Below the pieces are notes generated by a model. That model saw only the letters and a list, made by a program, of their open reading frames with translations. It had not been told where the DNA came from and did no database searches. Below, in pieces: positions 37,011 through 46,048 of a stretch of 64,000 nt of DNA; position 1 is the stretch's first letter, and every line of letters begins with the position of its first letter. The translations under genes were made by a program, and so were the position numbers. The DNA lies in NCBI GenBank assembly GCA_963733395.1, contig CAVTCZ010000019.1, positions 434,001 to 498,000 on the forward strand, written 5' to 3'. This DNA comes from JADKAV01 sp963733395 (GTDB taxonomy: Bacteria > Actinomycetota > Actinomycetes > S36-B12 > UBA10799).

Positions 37011-39108
37011 ATGCGCATCGTCACGGTTCTGACAGCCACGATGGCCGCTGCGACGGTTCTTGGAGGGGTCCCGGCCGCCCAGGCCATCGTGCCCGTCAAG
37101 AAGCAGCCGTCGCCCACGTTCACCACGACGATCAAAGAGGGTCGCAAGGCGGTCCGGTCGGCACTGAAGCAGACCGGGTCGACGTCGGCGTCGGTGGCGT
37201 TGGTGTCCGACGGCAAGATGGTGTGGAGCCAGACCTTCGGCCGGGTCAACCCCGCCGGCAAGAAGCCATCGCCGACGACCCTGTACGGGGTCGGGTCGGT
37301 GAGCAAGGTGGTCACCACCATGGCGGTGATGCAGTTGGTGGACCAGGGCAAGGTCTCACTGGACGCCCCCGTCGCGCGGTACATCCCGGACTTCGCCATG
37401 GAGTCCCCGCAGTACAAGCAGATCACCGTACGGATGCTGCTGAACCATGCAGCCGGAGTACCGGGCACCGACTTCTCCGATCTTTGGAGTCACAAGCCGA
37501 TCTCCAGTTACGTCGACGGCGTCCTGGCCGGGCTGCGCAACTCGCAGTTGAAGACGACGCCGGGTGCGATGAACGTGTACTGCAACGACTGCTTCACCTT
37601 GGCCGGGGTGGTGGTGGAGCGCGTGTCCGGGATGCCGTTCCAGGACTACGTGACGGCCAACATCCTGAAGCCTCTGGGCATGAAGCGCTCCGTCTACCCG
37701 ACATCGGTGCCGGCGCCGGGCACCGTCGCACCGATCATCGCAGGACGGCAAGGCCCAGCCGATCGAGATCACCAACGCCTTCGCCTCCGGTGGTCTCATG
37801 TCCACACCCGACGAAATGGCCCGGCTGGCCATGGTCTTCACGAACGACGGCAAGGTCGGCGGCAAACGGATTCTGTCCAGTTCCGCCATCCAGCAGATGG
37901 CCGTCGATGAGACGGCCACCACTCTGCGGGTCGGACCGCCCAGCTTCCTGCGCTACGGTCTGGGCTGGGACTCCGTCCAGGATCCGGCCCTGAAGTCCGC
38001 CGGTGTGCTGGGCTGGACCAAGGGCGGCGACACCGTCGACTACCACGCGTCGTTCGCGATCGCTCCCGACGATGGTCTGGGGGTCGTCGTTCTGGGTGCT
38101 GGTAGGAGCTTCAGCTCCATCGCCGCCGAAACCGTCGCGCAGACGGTGCTGCTCAACGCCCTGGTCGAGACCGGTGCCATCAAGAAGATGCCGAAGCAGG
38201 TCAGCGGCACGCCTGGCAAGGGCCAGGTGACGTCGAAGATGGCCACACGAAGATCAAGCAACTCTCGGGCACGTTCCTGGCCCAGAACGAGACGAAGAAG
38301 CTGACCAAGGCCAAGAACCGGTCGGTGAAGGTCGCGACGTCTGGTCGACGGCGCCTGGGTGAGCAGTCCTGGTCGGTTCGAGTTGCGCAACGACGGGGCG
38401 TTCTGGGCCACCAAGTCCCCCGGTACCTCGATCCGCGCGGTGAAGGCGTGGGGCCGCACCTACGTGCTGCAGCGCAGCATCGGTGGAGTGGGGACCTACT
38501 ACTCCTACGTCGCCCGGGGGCAGAAGGTCCGCTCGGGAGGTGCGTTGTCGCCGGCCTGGCAGGCCCGTTTGGGCAAGAAGTGGCTGCTGGCCAACGAGAG
38601 TCCGGAGTCGTTGAGTTGGACGCTGTCCGGTACCCCCACCGTCGAGATCCGGTCCATCCCCGGCCTGTCCGGATACCTGCTGGCCACGGGTGCGCTCGTC
38701 GATACCGTTCCGTTCGATGCCACCACCAGCGACACCGTGGGCACGATGTTCCTTGAGATTCCGCTGGGGTTCGGCCGCGATCTGTTGGACTTCGACTTCT
38801 CGATGCAGGGCGGGGAGGAGTACTTGTCGTTCGACAGCAGTGTGCTGCGGCCTGCTGCGACGGTTCCCAGCCTGTCGTCTGGCAGTAATGCGGTCACCAT
38901 CGGCTCCCAGGGTCTGGTCGAGTGGTACAAGGTTCCGGCTGCCTCGACGGTGACGGTCTCCGGTCAGAGTGACTGGAAACTGTTCGACGCCGACCTGTCG
39001 ATGCTCGACTCCGGCGGCGCGGCCACGGCGACGAAGCAGGCGCCGGCCGGGGCGTACCTGGCGGTCTTCGGCCCGGCGGGGAGCACCGCGACAGTGGTGG
39101 TCGGTTAG
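37011..39108 (+). CDS. Secreted beta-lactamase-family serine hydrolase, copy 2, three frame changes
   Basis: An exported class C beta-lactamase-like hydrolase, better preserved than copy 1. A signal peptide (VTVLTATMAAATVLGGVPAAQA) is followed by the catalytic domain with GVGSVSK (nucleophile Ser and Lys), VYCNDC (Tyr/Asn) and WTKGGDTVDYH. From about residue 440 comes a beta-rich C-terminal domain (FELRNDGAFWATKSPG, SIPGLSGYLLATGAL, FSMQGGEEYLSFDSS). Frame changes are needed near 37740 (one extra base), 38245 (one base missing or two extra) and 38340 (one extra). It could be a DD-peptidase or esterase; the substrate is unknown. It may be functional if the indels are sequence errors. Confidence 0.8.
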
Positions 39109-39202
39109 GCGCATTTCGGAGATGCCCACGTGTTCGCGGGGCGGTGGTACCGGCTGCCTCGTTTGACAGTCGTTCTCGACCCGGCGTTGTCGAAGAGGCA
39201 GC

Positions 39203-39290
39203 TCACTTGCTCGTACGCCACCAGAATCAAGGTCGTGGAAGCGCGAATCTGCAGCGGCAGTGCGACCCCGGAATTCGGATGGCGGCGATA
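39203..39290 (+). repeat. Degenerate copy of the msrA 3' end and downstream sequence
   Basis: About 85 bp matching 43407-43494 in the same orientation at roughly three-quarters identity, for example CTCGTACGCCACCAGAATCA against CTCGTACGGCACCAGAACCA and GCAGCGGCAGTGCGACCCCGG against ACAGCGGCAGCGGCACCCCGG. The match crosses the msrA stop codon, so it is a DNA-level repeat. The rest of 39109-39532 holds no gene that I can see. Confidence 0.6.
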
Positions 39291-39532
39291 GCCGCGTCGA
39301 CCTTGAACCGGGCGGTGGGGTCAGCCCTCTGAGGATGTGGGGGTTGTCGGCGGTGTTCGGTGGCCCAGCAGGCCGAGTCCGGGGCCAGCTTCGCGGTTGC
39401 CGCGTGTGCTCGTGCCGGTTGGTCACACTGACACGCGCCGAGTTCGCGGCGATTCCGACCGGGTAGTGCCCCGTCTTCACCGCGAACCGGGCATGATGCG
39501 TATTCCCCCTGGCGCTGTGTCGCCACCCTTCC

Positions 39533-39538
39533 TAGGCT
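39533..39538 (+). promoter_or_regulatory. Candidate -10 for leaderless VOC gene
   Basis: TAGGCT is followed after 6 nt by the ATG at 39545. Confidence 0.45.
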
Positions 39539-39544
39539 CACGAC

Positions 39545-39985
39545 ATGACCCTTCCGCGCTTGGACAACGTCGCGATCGTCGTCGATGACCTCGACGCCGC
39601 TGTTGCGTTCTTCGCGGAGATCGGTCTCGAGGTGGAGAACAGGGCCCATATCGAAGGTGTGTACGCAGATCAGACCGTGGGTCTCGACGGTGTCCGCAGT
39701 GAGATCGTCATGATGCGCACGCCGGATGGGACTGGCCGGTTGGAGTTGACCAGGTACGAGGCGCCCGCGGCGGTGAGCGCTGACCCGCCCGCTCCGCCCG
39801 CGAACACGTTGGGCCTGCACCGGATCATGTTCGCCGTCGACGACATCGACGACACCATCGCCCGTTTGCGTCCCCATGGCGCAGAGGTGCTGCGCGAGGT
39901 GGCTCAGTACGAGGACTTGTTCCGGCTGTGCTACCTCCGCGGTCCGTCTGGCATCATCGTTGCGCTCGCGGAGCAGATCAGTTGA
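39545..39985 (+). CDS. VOC (glyoxalase/bleomycin-resistance) family protein
   Basis: 146 residues with two beta-alpha-beta-beta-beta modules: LDNVAIVVDDLDAAVAFFAEIGLEVE at the N-terminus and LHRIMFAVDDIDDTIARLRPHGAEVL from about residue 93. It ends with LRGPSGIIVALAEQ, which supplies the family's usual metal-ligand Glu. It could be a lyase, isomerase or binding protein; the substrate cannot be told. The YCII gene follows 24 nt later. Confidence 0.88.
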   Translation: MTLPRLDNVAIVVDDLDAAVAFFAEIGLEVENRAHIEGVYADQTVGLDGVRSEIVMMRTPDGTGRLELTRYEAPAAVSADPPAPPANTLGLHRIMFAVDDIDDTIARLRPHGAEVLREVAQYEDLFRLCYLRGPSGIIVALAEQIS

Positions 39986-40009
39986 GGCTGGAGCGAAAGG
40001 AATGATGGG

Positions 40010-40537
40010 ATGACGCGGTACCTGATCTCGTTCGATGAGGGTGACATGGTATTTCCCGACGAGGAACTGCCCGACGTTGCGCGGGCCGCGAATGCCGTCG
40101 CCGAGGAGGCCATGGCTGCGGGTGTGTGGGTGTTCGGCGGTGGGCTGACAGGTGCTGGCGAGGCGAGCGTTGTTGGCACCGACGCGACAGTGAGCGACGG
40201 GCCGTTCCGGGGGAAGCGGACATTCCTCGGTGGATTCGCGGTTGTTGATGTGCCGTCCCGCGAACAGGCGTTGGAGTGGGCGGCCAAGTTCGCCGTCGCC
40301 TGCCGCTGTGCGCAGGAGGTGCGCGAGTTCGTGCCCGACCCGCAGGTGTCGGTGGGTCGCATAGCCACCCACCGGCGACGTAGCCGATTGCCAAGCCGCG
40401 AAGAGCAGGGCCAGACGCCGCGCATCCCCGGCCTGCTCTGTGAGGCGCGACTCCGTTGCGTCATCGATCCGCGGCTCGCCTCTGGGTCGGAGCCTCCCTC
40501 ACTCACAACGGCAAGCGGCACACCGGTGTTCGCGTGA
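40010..40537 (+). CDS. YCII-related (DGPF-type) protein with extended C-terminus
   Basis: Starts at ATG 40010 with AAAGGA upstream. The first ~115 residues are a YCII/DGPF domain: YLISFDEGDMVFPDEELPDVARAANAVAEEAMAAGVWVFGGGL, then TVSDGPFRGKRTFLGGFAVVDVPSREQALEWAAKFA (the DGPF motif). Such proteins are often annotated as sigma-factor-associated or PhnB-like; their biochemical role is unsettled. After REFVPDP the last ~57 residues are unlike the family and overlap an antisense msrA-like fragment. They may be read-through after an indel. Confidence 0.78.
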   Translation: MTRYLISFDEGDMVFPDEELPDVARAANAVAEEAMAAGVWVFGGGLTGAGEASVVGTDATVSDGPFRGKRTFLGGFAVVDVPSREQALEWAAKFAVACRCAQEVREFVPDPQVSVGRIATHRRRSRLPSREEQGQTPRIPGLLCEARLRCVIDPRLASGSEPPSLTTASGTPVFA

Positions 40538-40562
40538 CACCGGTACCCGTGCGGGACCGTGT
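40509..40562 (-). repeat. Short msrA C-terminus-like fragment
   Basis: On the minus strand this reads VPHGYRCHANTGVPL, nearly identical to the C-terminus of the msrA gene at 43458. DNA identity to 43464-43516 is about 85 percent. There is no rest of an msrA gene around it. Confidence 0.65.
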
Positions 40563-40576
40563 CGGGTCGGGTGGTG

Positions 40577-40957
40577 TCAGACCGGCTCCTGCTCGGTTTG
40601 GCCTTGTTGCGTGGCCTCGCCCAGGGTCAGTTCGGTCCGTCGGCCATCTTCCCAGCGCACGGTGAGTTCGAGGTCGGCGCCGGCGGCGAGTAGGTAGGAG
40701 CGCAACGTTGACAGCAGCATGTCGGCGCGTTGCTCGCAGCGCTGTACGGCGACTTGACTGACTCCGAGTCGATTGGCCAGTTCCTGTTGGGTGAGGTGTG
40801 CTGCCAGGCGGATCTCGGCGAGTCCTCGTGCATGGTCCTGGTCGGCTTGTGCCATGTCCTGCCTGATGGCAGCGACACGCGCGGCGCGTTCAGGATCTGC
40901 CAGCAGAGCTTGCACCCGCGCGTTGCCTCTGACGAAACTGGGGGCGGAATCAGTCAC
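40577..40957 (-). CDS. XRE-family antitoxin (HigA-like)
   Basis: 126 residues. The GTG at 40957 has GGAGAAGG upstream and overlaps the toxin stop as GTGA. The helix-turn-helix is GLAEIRLAAHLTQQELANRLGVSQVAVQRCEQ, residues ~45-77. The C-terminal part (LLSTLRSYLLAAGADLELTVRW) resembles other antitoxins of the HigA type, in which the toxin gene comes first. It should neutralise the toxin and repress the shared promoter. Confidence 0.85.
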   Translation of the reverse strand: MTDSAPSFVRGNARVQALLADPERAARVAAIRQDMAQADQDHARGLAEIRLAAHLTQQELANRLGVSQVAVQRCEQRADMLLSTLRSYLLAAGADLELTVRWEDGRRTELTLGEATQQGQTEQEPV

Positions 40958-41319
40958 TGTTCCTTCTCCCTTTGCCATCGGTCGATGACGGCATCGGCGG
41001 TCTTGACCGCCGATGCGTACCAGACGTCGCCGATGGCCGCCTTGTCGAACGCAGTGGCAACGACCACGACGGTGCCGTCGGGTGCGAACCACACAACGAG
41101 TCGCAGCGCGATTCCTTGGGTGAACGGGTGCGCAACGCGCCACAGGGGGTAGCGCTGACTTTGGCGTACCCTGCGCAGGCTGGCCGACTCGGTGGACGGC
41201 GGTTCATCCAAGTCCTGGAGCACCGACAGCAGGGCAGTGAGGATGTCAAGGCGTTGCCCTCCTTCCTTCTCGATCCGGTCGAGGAATCGGTCGAAGTCCG
41301 ATGTCCAGTCGATCAGCAC
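40954..41319 (-). CDS. HigB/RelE-like toxin (phage Gp49-like)
   Basis: 121 residues starting at GTG 41319. The sequence FDRFLDRIEKEGGQRLDILTALLSVLQDL, followed by LRRVRQSQRYPLWRVAHPF and ALRLVVWFAPDGTVVVVATAFDKAAIGDVWY, matches the Gp49/HigB-like toxins that cleave mRNA on the ribosome. The toxin-antitoxin gene order and 4-nt overlap support a type II module. Activity is inferred. Confidence 0.83.
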   Translation of the reverse strand: MLIDWTSDFDRFLDRIEKEGGQRLDILTALLSVLQDLDEPPSTESASLRRVRQSQRYPLWRVAHPFTQGIALRLVVWFAPDGTVVVVATAFDKAAIGDVWYASAVKTADAVIDRWQREKEQ

Positions 41320-41324
41320 GACTC

Positions 41325-41343
41325 AGTATAACGTTGAAGTTAT
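41325..41343 (-). promoter_or_regulatory. Toxin-antitoxin promoter and dyad
   Basis: On the minus strand TATACT (41330-41325) lies 5 nt before the toxin GTG, so the transcript would be leaderless. The inverted repeat ATAAC-GTTGAA-GTTAT (41328-41343) overlaps this -10 and is a candidate antitoxin operator. The segment is AT-rich compared with its surroundings. Confidence 0.6.
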
Positions 41344-41525
41344 GAGACGGGAAGTCGACCCGACCCCTTTCCACAGCCCCACTCAGAGAGGCAGCGGCAC
41401 CCCGCTGATCGTCGGTCGCCCGGACAGCAGAGTCGCTGATCCGCTTGGAGTAGGCCATCTTCGGCGTTCCTCGCAGAAGGTCGGTGCCTGCGCTCACGCA
41501 AGCATCCGCCCGGATGCTCGTCGGT

Positions 41526-43307
41526 TCAGCGATCGAGCCTGCGGTACCAGATGACGGCGAAGCCTCCCGAGAGGAGCAGGATCGCCATGGACCAGGCGAG
41601 TGACTGCAGGGGCCAGTCGTGAGCGGGAAGACCGTTCGTGAGGGCGCGCACCGCGTTGATCGTCACAGTGATGGGCTGGACGCGGGCGATGGGTTGCAGC
41701 CAGTCGGGCATGGTGCCGATCGGCACGAAGGCGGAACTCGAGAACAGGAGCAGGAAGAGCGTGACCGTTCCGGCGGCGTACGACGACTCTGGGTTCTTGA
41801 GCGCCATCCCTATCGCCGCGTACATCCACGTCAGCGCGTAACCGAGGAACACCAGCAACCCGATGGCGGCGATCACCTCGCTGAGACCTCCGCGGAACTG
41901 GAAACCCAGGGGGATCGCGAGCGCGATGATCGCCGCGAGAGCGACGAGGTTGACGGTCTGGTCGGCGCTCGTGCGCCCGGCAAGGACCGCGGATCGGGCG
42001 ATCGGCAGGCTGCGGAAGCGGTCGAGGATTCCGCTCTGCAGGTCCTGGGTAAGGCTGATGGCGGTCCCCCCGCTGGCGATGATCACCGCAGCGGTGAACA
42101 GCCCCGGGAGCAGGTACTGCACGTAGTCGGAGCCGGGGACGTTGATCGCTCCGCCCAGCAGGTAACGGAAGCCGAGCAGCAGCAGGATCGGCTGACCGAG
42201 GGAGAGGGCCAGCGTCTGTGGGCTCCTCCCGATGCGCTTCAGGTTGCGCGCGGTGATCGCCCAGATGTCTCCACCGGTGTGGCGGGCGGGCCGTCCCTGC
42301 CGCGTGGGTGGAGCCGACGGCCGGCGGGTCAACGGGGAAGCGAGTGTGGACGGCTGCTTCTGGGGAGCGAGACCGCCGCTCACGTCCGTGAGTGCCAGGA
42401 ACACCTCGTCGAGCGAGGGCCGACGCACCCCGAGTTCAACGACCTCGATGCGTGCCTCGGCGAACCGGTTGAGCACTGTGGGCAACATCTCCGGCCCGAT
42501 TCCCGGGACCGTGATGCGCTGCTCGTCGGCATCGAGGCTCGGTCGTCGCTGTTCGAGCTCCGCCAGCAACGCCACCGCACGCTCGGTGTCCGACGCTCTC
42601 ACGCGAGCCTCGAGGACGGTGCTGCCCACAAGGTCCTTCAGCTGGTCCGGGGTGCCGGCAGCCACCGCGGAACCGTCATCCATCAGCACGAGCCGGTCGG
42701 CGAGTCGGTCCGCCTCTTCCAGGTACTGGGTGGTCAACAGCACCGTGGCGCCGTGGGCAGAGCGCTCTCGAATCACATCCCATACCGCGTTGCGGGTGCG
42801 CGGATCAAGCCCGGCAGTGGGCTCATCCAAGATCAGCACGGGTGTGTCTCCGACCAGGCCGGCGGCGATGTCCAGGCGGCGGCGCATGCCGCCGGAGTAC
42901 GTGCCTACCCGTCGGTCGCCCACATCGTCCAGGGAGAGCCGGGTGAGCAACTCGTCAGTTCGCCGACGACGCTCCCGTCTTCCGAGGTGGTAGAGCCGTC
43001 CGATCAGGTCGAGGTTCTCCTGACCGGTGAGCCGCTCATCGACGGCCGCGTACTGGCCCGTCACACCGATCATCGCGCGGACACCTTCGCCGGAGTCGAC
43101 CACGTCCCAACCTCCAACGGCAGCACGACCGGCATCGGGCACGAGCAGCGTGGTGAGGATCCGTACCAGCGTCGTCTTGCCTGCTCCGTTGGCCCCGATC
43201 AGCGCGAGGACCGTTCCCTCCTCGACGGTGAGATCGACGCCACGAAGGGCAGGCACCTCGTCGTACCGCTTGGCCAGCCCCTCGACCTCGATCATCGGCC
43301 AGCCCAT
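41526..43307 (-). CDS. Fused ABC exporter (DrrA-like ATPase plus ABC-2 permease)
   Basis: A 593-residue fusion. The ATPase half has GANGAGKTT (Walker A), YSGGMRRRLDIAAGL (signature), VLILDEPTAGLD (Walker B) and LLTTQYLEEADRLAD, where Gln replaces the usual His, as in DrrA-type proteins. After a linker rich in Pro/Arg/Thr (~320-360), the permease half has about six helices of the ABC-2 (DrrB-like) type. Homologues export drugs, polyketides or lipids. The ATG at 43307 was chosen because GGAGGGG lies just upstream. Two-gene versions are the norm; single-chain fusions are less common. The substrate is unknown. Confidence 0.9.
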   Translation of the reverse strand: MGWPMIEVEGLAKRYDEVPALRGVDLTVEEGTVLALIGANGAGKTTLVRILTTLLVPDAGRAAVGGWDVVDSGEGVRAMIGVTGQYAAVDERLTGQENLDLIGRLYHLGRRERRRRTDELLTRLSLDDVGDRRVGTYSGGMRRRLDIAAGLVGDTPVLILDEPTAGLDPRTRNAVWDVIRERSAHGATVLLTTQYLEEADRLADRLVLMDDGSAVAAGTPDQLKDLVGSTVLEARVRASDTERAVALLAELEQRRPSLDADEQRITVPGIGPEMLPTVLNRFAEARIEVVELGVRRPSLDEVFLALTDVSGGLAPQKQPSTLASPLTRRPSAPPTRQGRPARHTGGDIWAITARNLKRIGRSPQTLALSLGQPILLLLGFRYLLGGAINVPGSDYVQYLLPGLFTAAVIIASGGTAISLTQDLQSGILDRFRSLPIARSAVLAGRTSADQTVNLVALAAIIALAIPLGFQFRGGLSEVIAAIGLLVFLGYALTWMYAAIGMALKNPESSYAAGTVTLFLLLFSSSAFVPIGTMPDWLQPIARVQPITVTINAVRALTNGLPAHDWPLQSLAWSMAILLLSGGFAVIWYRRLDR

Positions 43308-43457
43308 CACAACCCCTCCACGGTCCCCCGCGGACCATTGTCCCACCGGCAGCATCGCGTTCGGCCGCTTCGGCCAGGATTTGGTCGCTCGGCCACACTC
43401 CGAATGGTCGACTCAGTCGCTCGTACGGCACCAGAACCAAGTCCGGGGACGCGGCAC

Positions 43458-44118
43458 CTACAGCGGCAGCGGCACCCCGGTGTTCGCGTGGCACCGGTAT
43501 CCATGCGGAACCTTGTGCAGGTACTGCTGGTGGTGGTCCTCGGCGTAGTAAGAACGGGTGGTCGGCGGCCGGCTCGATCTCGGTGGTGATCGTCCCGAGC
43601 CCCCTCGCCGTCAGAATCTCCTGATACGCGTCGCGGGTCTTCTCGGCCATCGCCCGTTGCTCGTCAGTGGTCCAGAAGATCGCCGACCGGTATTGCGTAC
43701 CGACGTCGTTGCCCTGCCGGTAGCCCTGGGTCGGGTCGTGGTTCTCCCAGAAGATGCGCAGCATGTCCAGCGTCGACGTCCGCGCGGTGTCGTATGCCAC
43801 CAGCGTCGTCTCCGTGTGCCCGGTCCGGCCGCTGCACACCTCTTCGTACGTCGGGTAGGCCGAGAAGCCACCTTGGTACCCGACCGCGGTGGATACGACT
43901 CCCGGGGCCTGCCAGTAGTACTCCTCGGCCCCCCAGAAGCACCCCATCGCGACGTACAGCACCGCCACGCCGTCCGCCCACGGCCCCTGCAGGGGGGCGC
44001 TGAGGACAACATTGCGTTCGGGGACGCTGTAGGGCGAGGCGTTCCGGCTCGGCAAGGCGTTGTCCGGGGCCACCATCGAGCGCTTGTCGGCGCCGGTGAA
44101 CAGGCTGCGCAGATCCAT
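43458..44118 (-). CDS. msrA: Peptide methionine-(S)-S-oxide reductase, one frameshift
   Basis: Repairs oxidised methionine. The catalytic motif is GCFWGAEEYYW, and VGYQGG, HTETTLVAYDT, FWENHDPTQGYRQGNDVGTQYRSAIF follow. The frame breaks near 43550: removing one base turns HPFLLRR into HPFYYAEDHHQQYL, the expected C-terminal block. The corrected length is 219 residues. The extreme C-terminus (GYRCHANTGVPLPL) keeps one of the usual resolving cysteines. Partial copies of this 3' end occur at 39203 and 40509. It is divergent from the MFS gene with a 35-nt gap. Confidence 0.9.
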
Positions 44119-44153
44119 ACCCGTAGTCTCTCCCAGTTTCAACAACTGCGAAA

Positions 44154-45389
44154 GTGGCTGCGATAGTGGCTCGAGTGAAGTCCTGGGTGCCGAAGATCGG
44201 CGGTCTGCCACGCGAGGTGACCGTGCTCGCCGCGATCGCCTTCTGCGTCGCCCTCGGCTTCGGCATCGTGATCCCGGCGATCCCGCTGTTCGCACGCACC
44301 TTCGGAGTCTCCGCGTTCGCCGCCAGCGCGGTCATCAGCGTGTTCGCCTTCATGCGCCTGGTGAGCAGCCCCGCGGCCGGCTGGCTGGTCAACCGTTTCG
44401 GCGAGCGGACCATCATGTCGACCGGACTGGCCATCGTCGGCCTGTCCAGTCTCGCCGCCGGTTTCGCGACCGACTACGTGCACCTGCTGCTGCTGCGCGG
44501 CATCGGCGGCACCGGCTCGGCGATGTTCACCATCTCCGCCACGGCACTGCTGCTCCGGGTAGCGCCACCGGAGTACCGGGGCCGGGCATCCGGGTTGTTC
44601 CAGGCCGGCTTCCTCATCGGAGGTGTCACCGGACCGGCGGTCGGCGGGCTGGTCATCGGGCTGTCGATCCGGGCGCCGTTCTTCGTGTACGCCGGCACCC
44701 TGCTCGCCGCATTCGTCGTGGCGATCACGCTGCTGCCGCGACTGGAGCACGTCGAGCAGCCCGAGTTGGCGCAGGACACCGAGGCGATCAAGTTCCTGCC
44801 CACGTTGCGGTTGCCGGCGTACCAGGCTGCCCTCGGGGCGAACTTCGCCAACGGTTTCGTCTTCTTCGGCCTGCGGTCGTCGCTGGTGCCCCTGTTCGTG
44901 GTGGAGGGACTGCGGGAGGGGCCTGGGCTCGCAGGTGTCGGCTTCGTCGTGGCAGCCGGGCTGCAAGCCGCCTTGCTGGCCGTGGGCGGGCGAACGGCCG
45001 ACCGCCGGGGCCGGAAGCCGGCCCTGATGATCGGCCTGGGCGTCGGGGCCGTGTCCCTGGCGGTCCTTGTGGTCGCACCGAACGCCGCTTGGTTCCTGCT
45101 GGCAATGGCAGTCGCCGGCGTCTCCGGGGCCTTCCTGGGACCTTCGCCGACGGCCATCGTCGGAGACGTGGCGCGCGGTCATCATGGGGGCTCGGTGGTG
45201 GCCGGGTTCCAGATGATGTCGGATGTGGGGGCCATCGTGGGTCCTCTGGTCGGTGGCCTGTTGCTGGATGCGGCCGGCTTCCACATCGCCTTCGCGGCGG
45301 GGGTCACGGTCTCACTGCTGGCACTGGCGCTGGCTGTAAGGATGCCGGAGACGCTGCCCCGGGAGGAGTCCCCGCGTGCTGCGGCTTGA
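44154..45389 (+). CDS. Major facilitator superfamily exporter
   Basis: 411 residues with 12 predicted membrane helices. Helix 2-3 loop: GWLVNRFGERTIM, the MFS signature. The second half has the equivalent GGRTADRRGRKPALMIGLG. PAVGGLVIGLSIRAPFFVYA matches the motif C region of drug:H+ antiporters. The GTG at 44154 is the first start; other GTGs lie at 44166 and 44175. Its stop overlaps the next gene by 14 nt. The substrate is unknown. Confidence 0.87.
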   Translation: MAAIVARVKSWVPKIGGLPREVTVLAAIAFCVALGFGIVIPAIPLFARTFGVSAFAASAVISVFAFMRLVSSPAAGWLVNRFGERTIMSTGLAIVGLSSLAAGFATDYVHLLLLRGIGGTGSAMFTISATALLLRVAPPEYRGRASGLFQAGFLIGGVTGPAVGGLVIGLSIRAPFFVYAGTLLAAFVVAITLLPRLEHVEQPELAQDTEAIKFLPTLRLPAYQAALGANFANGFVFFGLRSSLVPLFVVEGLREGPGLAGVGFVVAAGLQAALLAVGGRTADRRGRKPALMIGLGVGAVSLAVLVVAPNAAWFLLAMAVAGVSGAFLGPSPTAIVGDVARGHHGGSVVAGFQMMSDVGAIVGPLVGGLLLDAAGFHIAFAAGVTVSLLALALAVRMPETLPREESPRAAA

Positions 45390-46048
45390 CGGGACCGGCG
45401 ACAGCTCGCTGGTGTTCCTCCCGGGTTTCATGACTGCGCCCGGGGCCTATCGCCGACTCCTCGAACCGGTGGCCTGCGCCGGAGTGACCGTGCTGGTCCC
45501 CGAGTTGTACCGGCGCGGGGTCGCCGCGCTCCGGGGGAGGGTGTCCATCCGGTCGGAGGCGCAAGCGGCCGCCGATCTGGCAGGTGCGTTGCCGGGCCGG
45601 GTCTTCCTGGGGGGTCACTCCCGCGGCGGTCAGGCGGCGTGGCTGGCCGCAGGGATGCTGGCGCGAGCGTGCCGCCGGGGTCTGCCTGGTGGACCCGGTC
45701 GATGGGCACGCCCGCCGGCCCGACGGCCCTTCCAGCACGCGCCATCCGGCCGCTTTCACCTGCCCGACGCTGGTCATCGGAGCCGGGCACGGTGGGCCAT
45801 GCGCGCCGGTCGCGGTGAACCATGAGCAGTTCGCCCGCGCGACGCCGCACGCCGCCCACGTGGTGGTCGACGACCTCGGGCACGCGGACATGCTCGACGG
45901 GCGCGCTCGATTCCTCGGCAGGTGGTTGTGCGGCGGGGGCCGCGACTCCGACGCGGCGCGGATGGTGTGCTCGCAACTGTTGGTGGGCTTGGTGGCGGGT
46001 CGGCTGCCCGCGGTCGGTGAGCACCCGGGCTTCCGCCGCAGCCGCTGA
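45376..46048 (+). CDS. Alpha/beta hydrolase, one frameshift
   Basis: Starts at GTG 45376 with GGGAGGAG upstream, inside the MFS 3' end. The fold is recognised by LVFLPGFMTAPGAYRRLLEPVA and the nucleophile elbow GGHSRGGQAAW (catalytic Ser). After GMLA the frame shifts near 45663; with one base removed it continues ERAAGVCLVDPVDGHARRPDGPS, PTLVIGAGHGGPCAP and HVVVDDLGHADMLDG (catalytic His in the last). The corrected length is 223 residues. It resembles chlorophyllase/dienelactone-hydrolase-type enzymes; the substrate is unknown. Confidence 0.78.
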
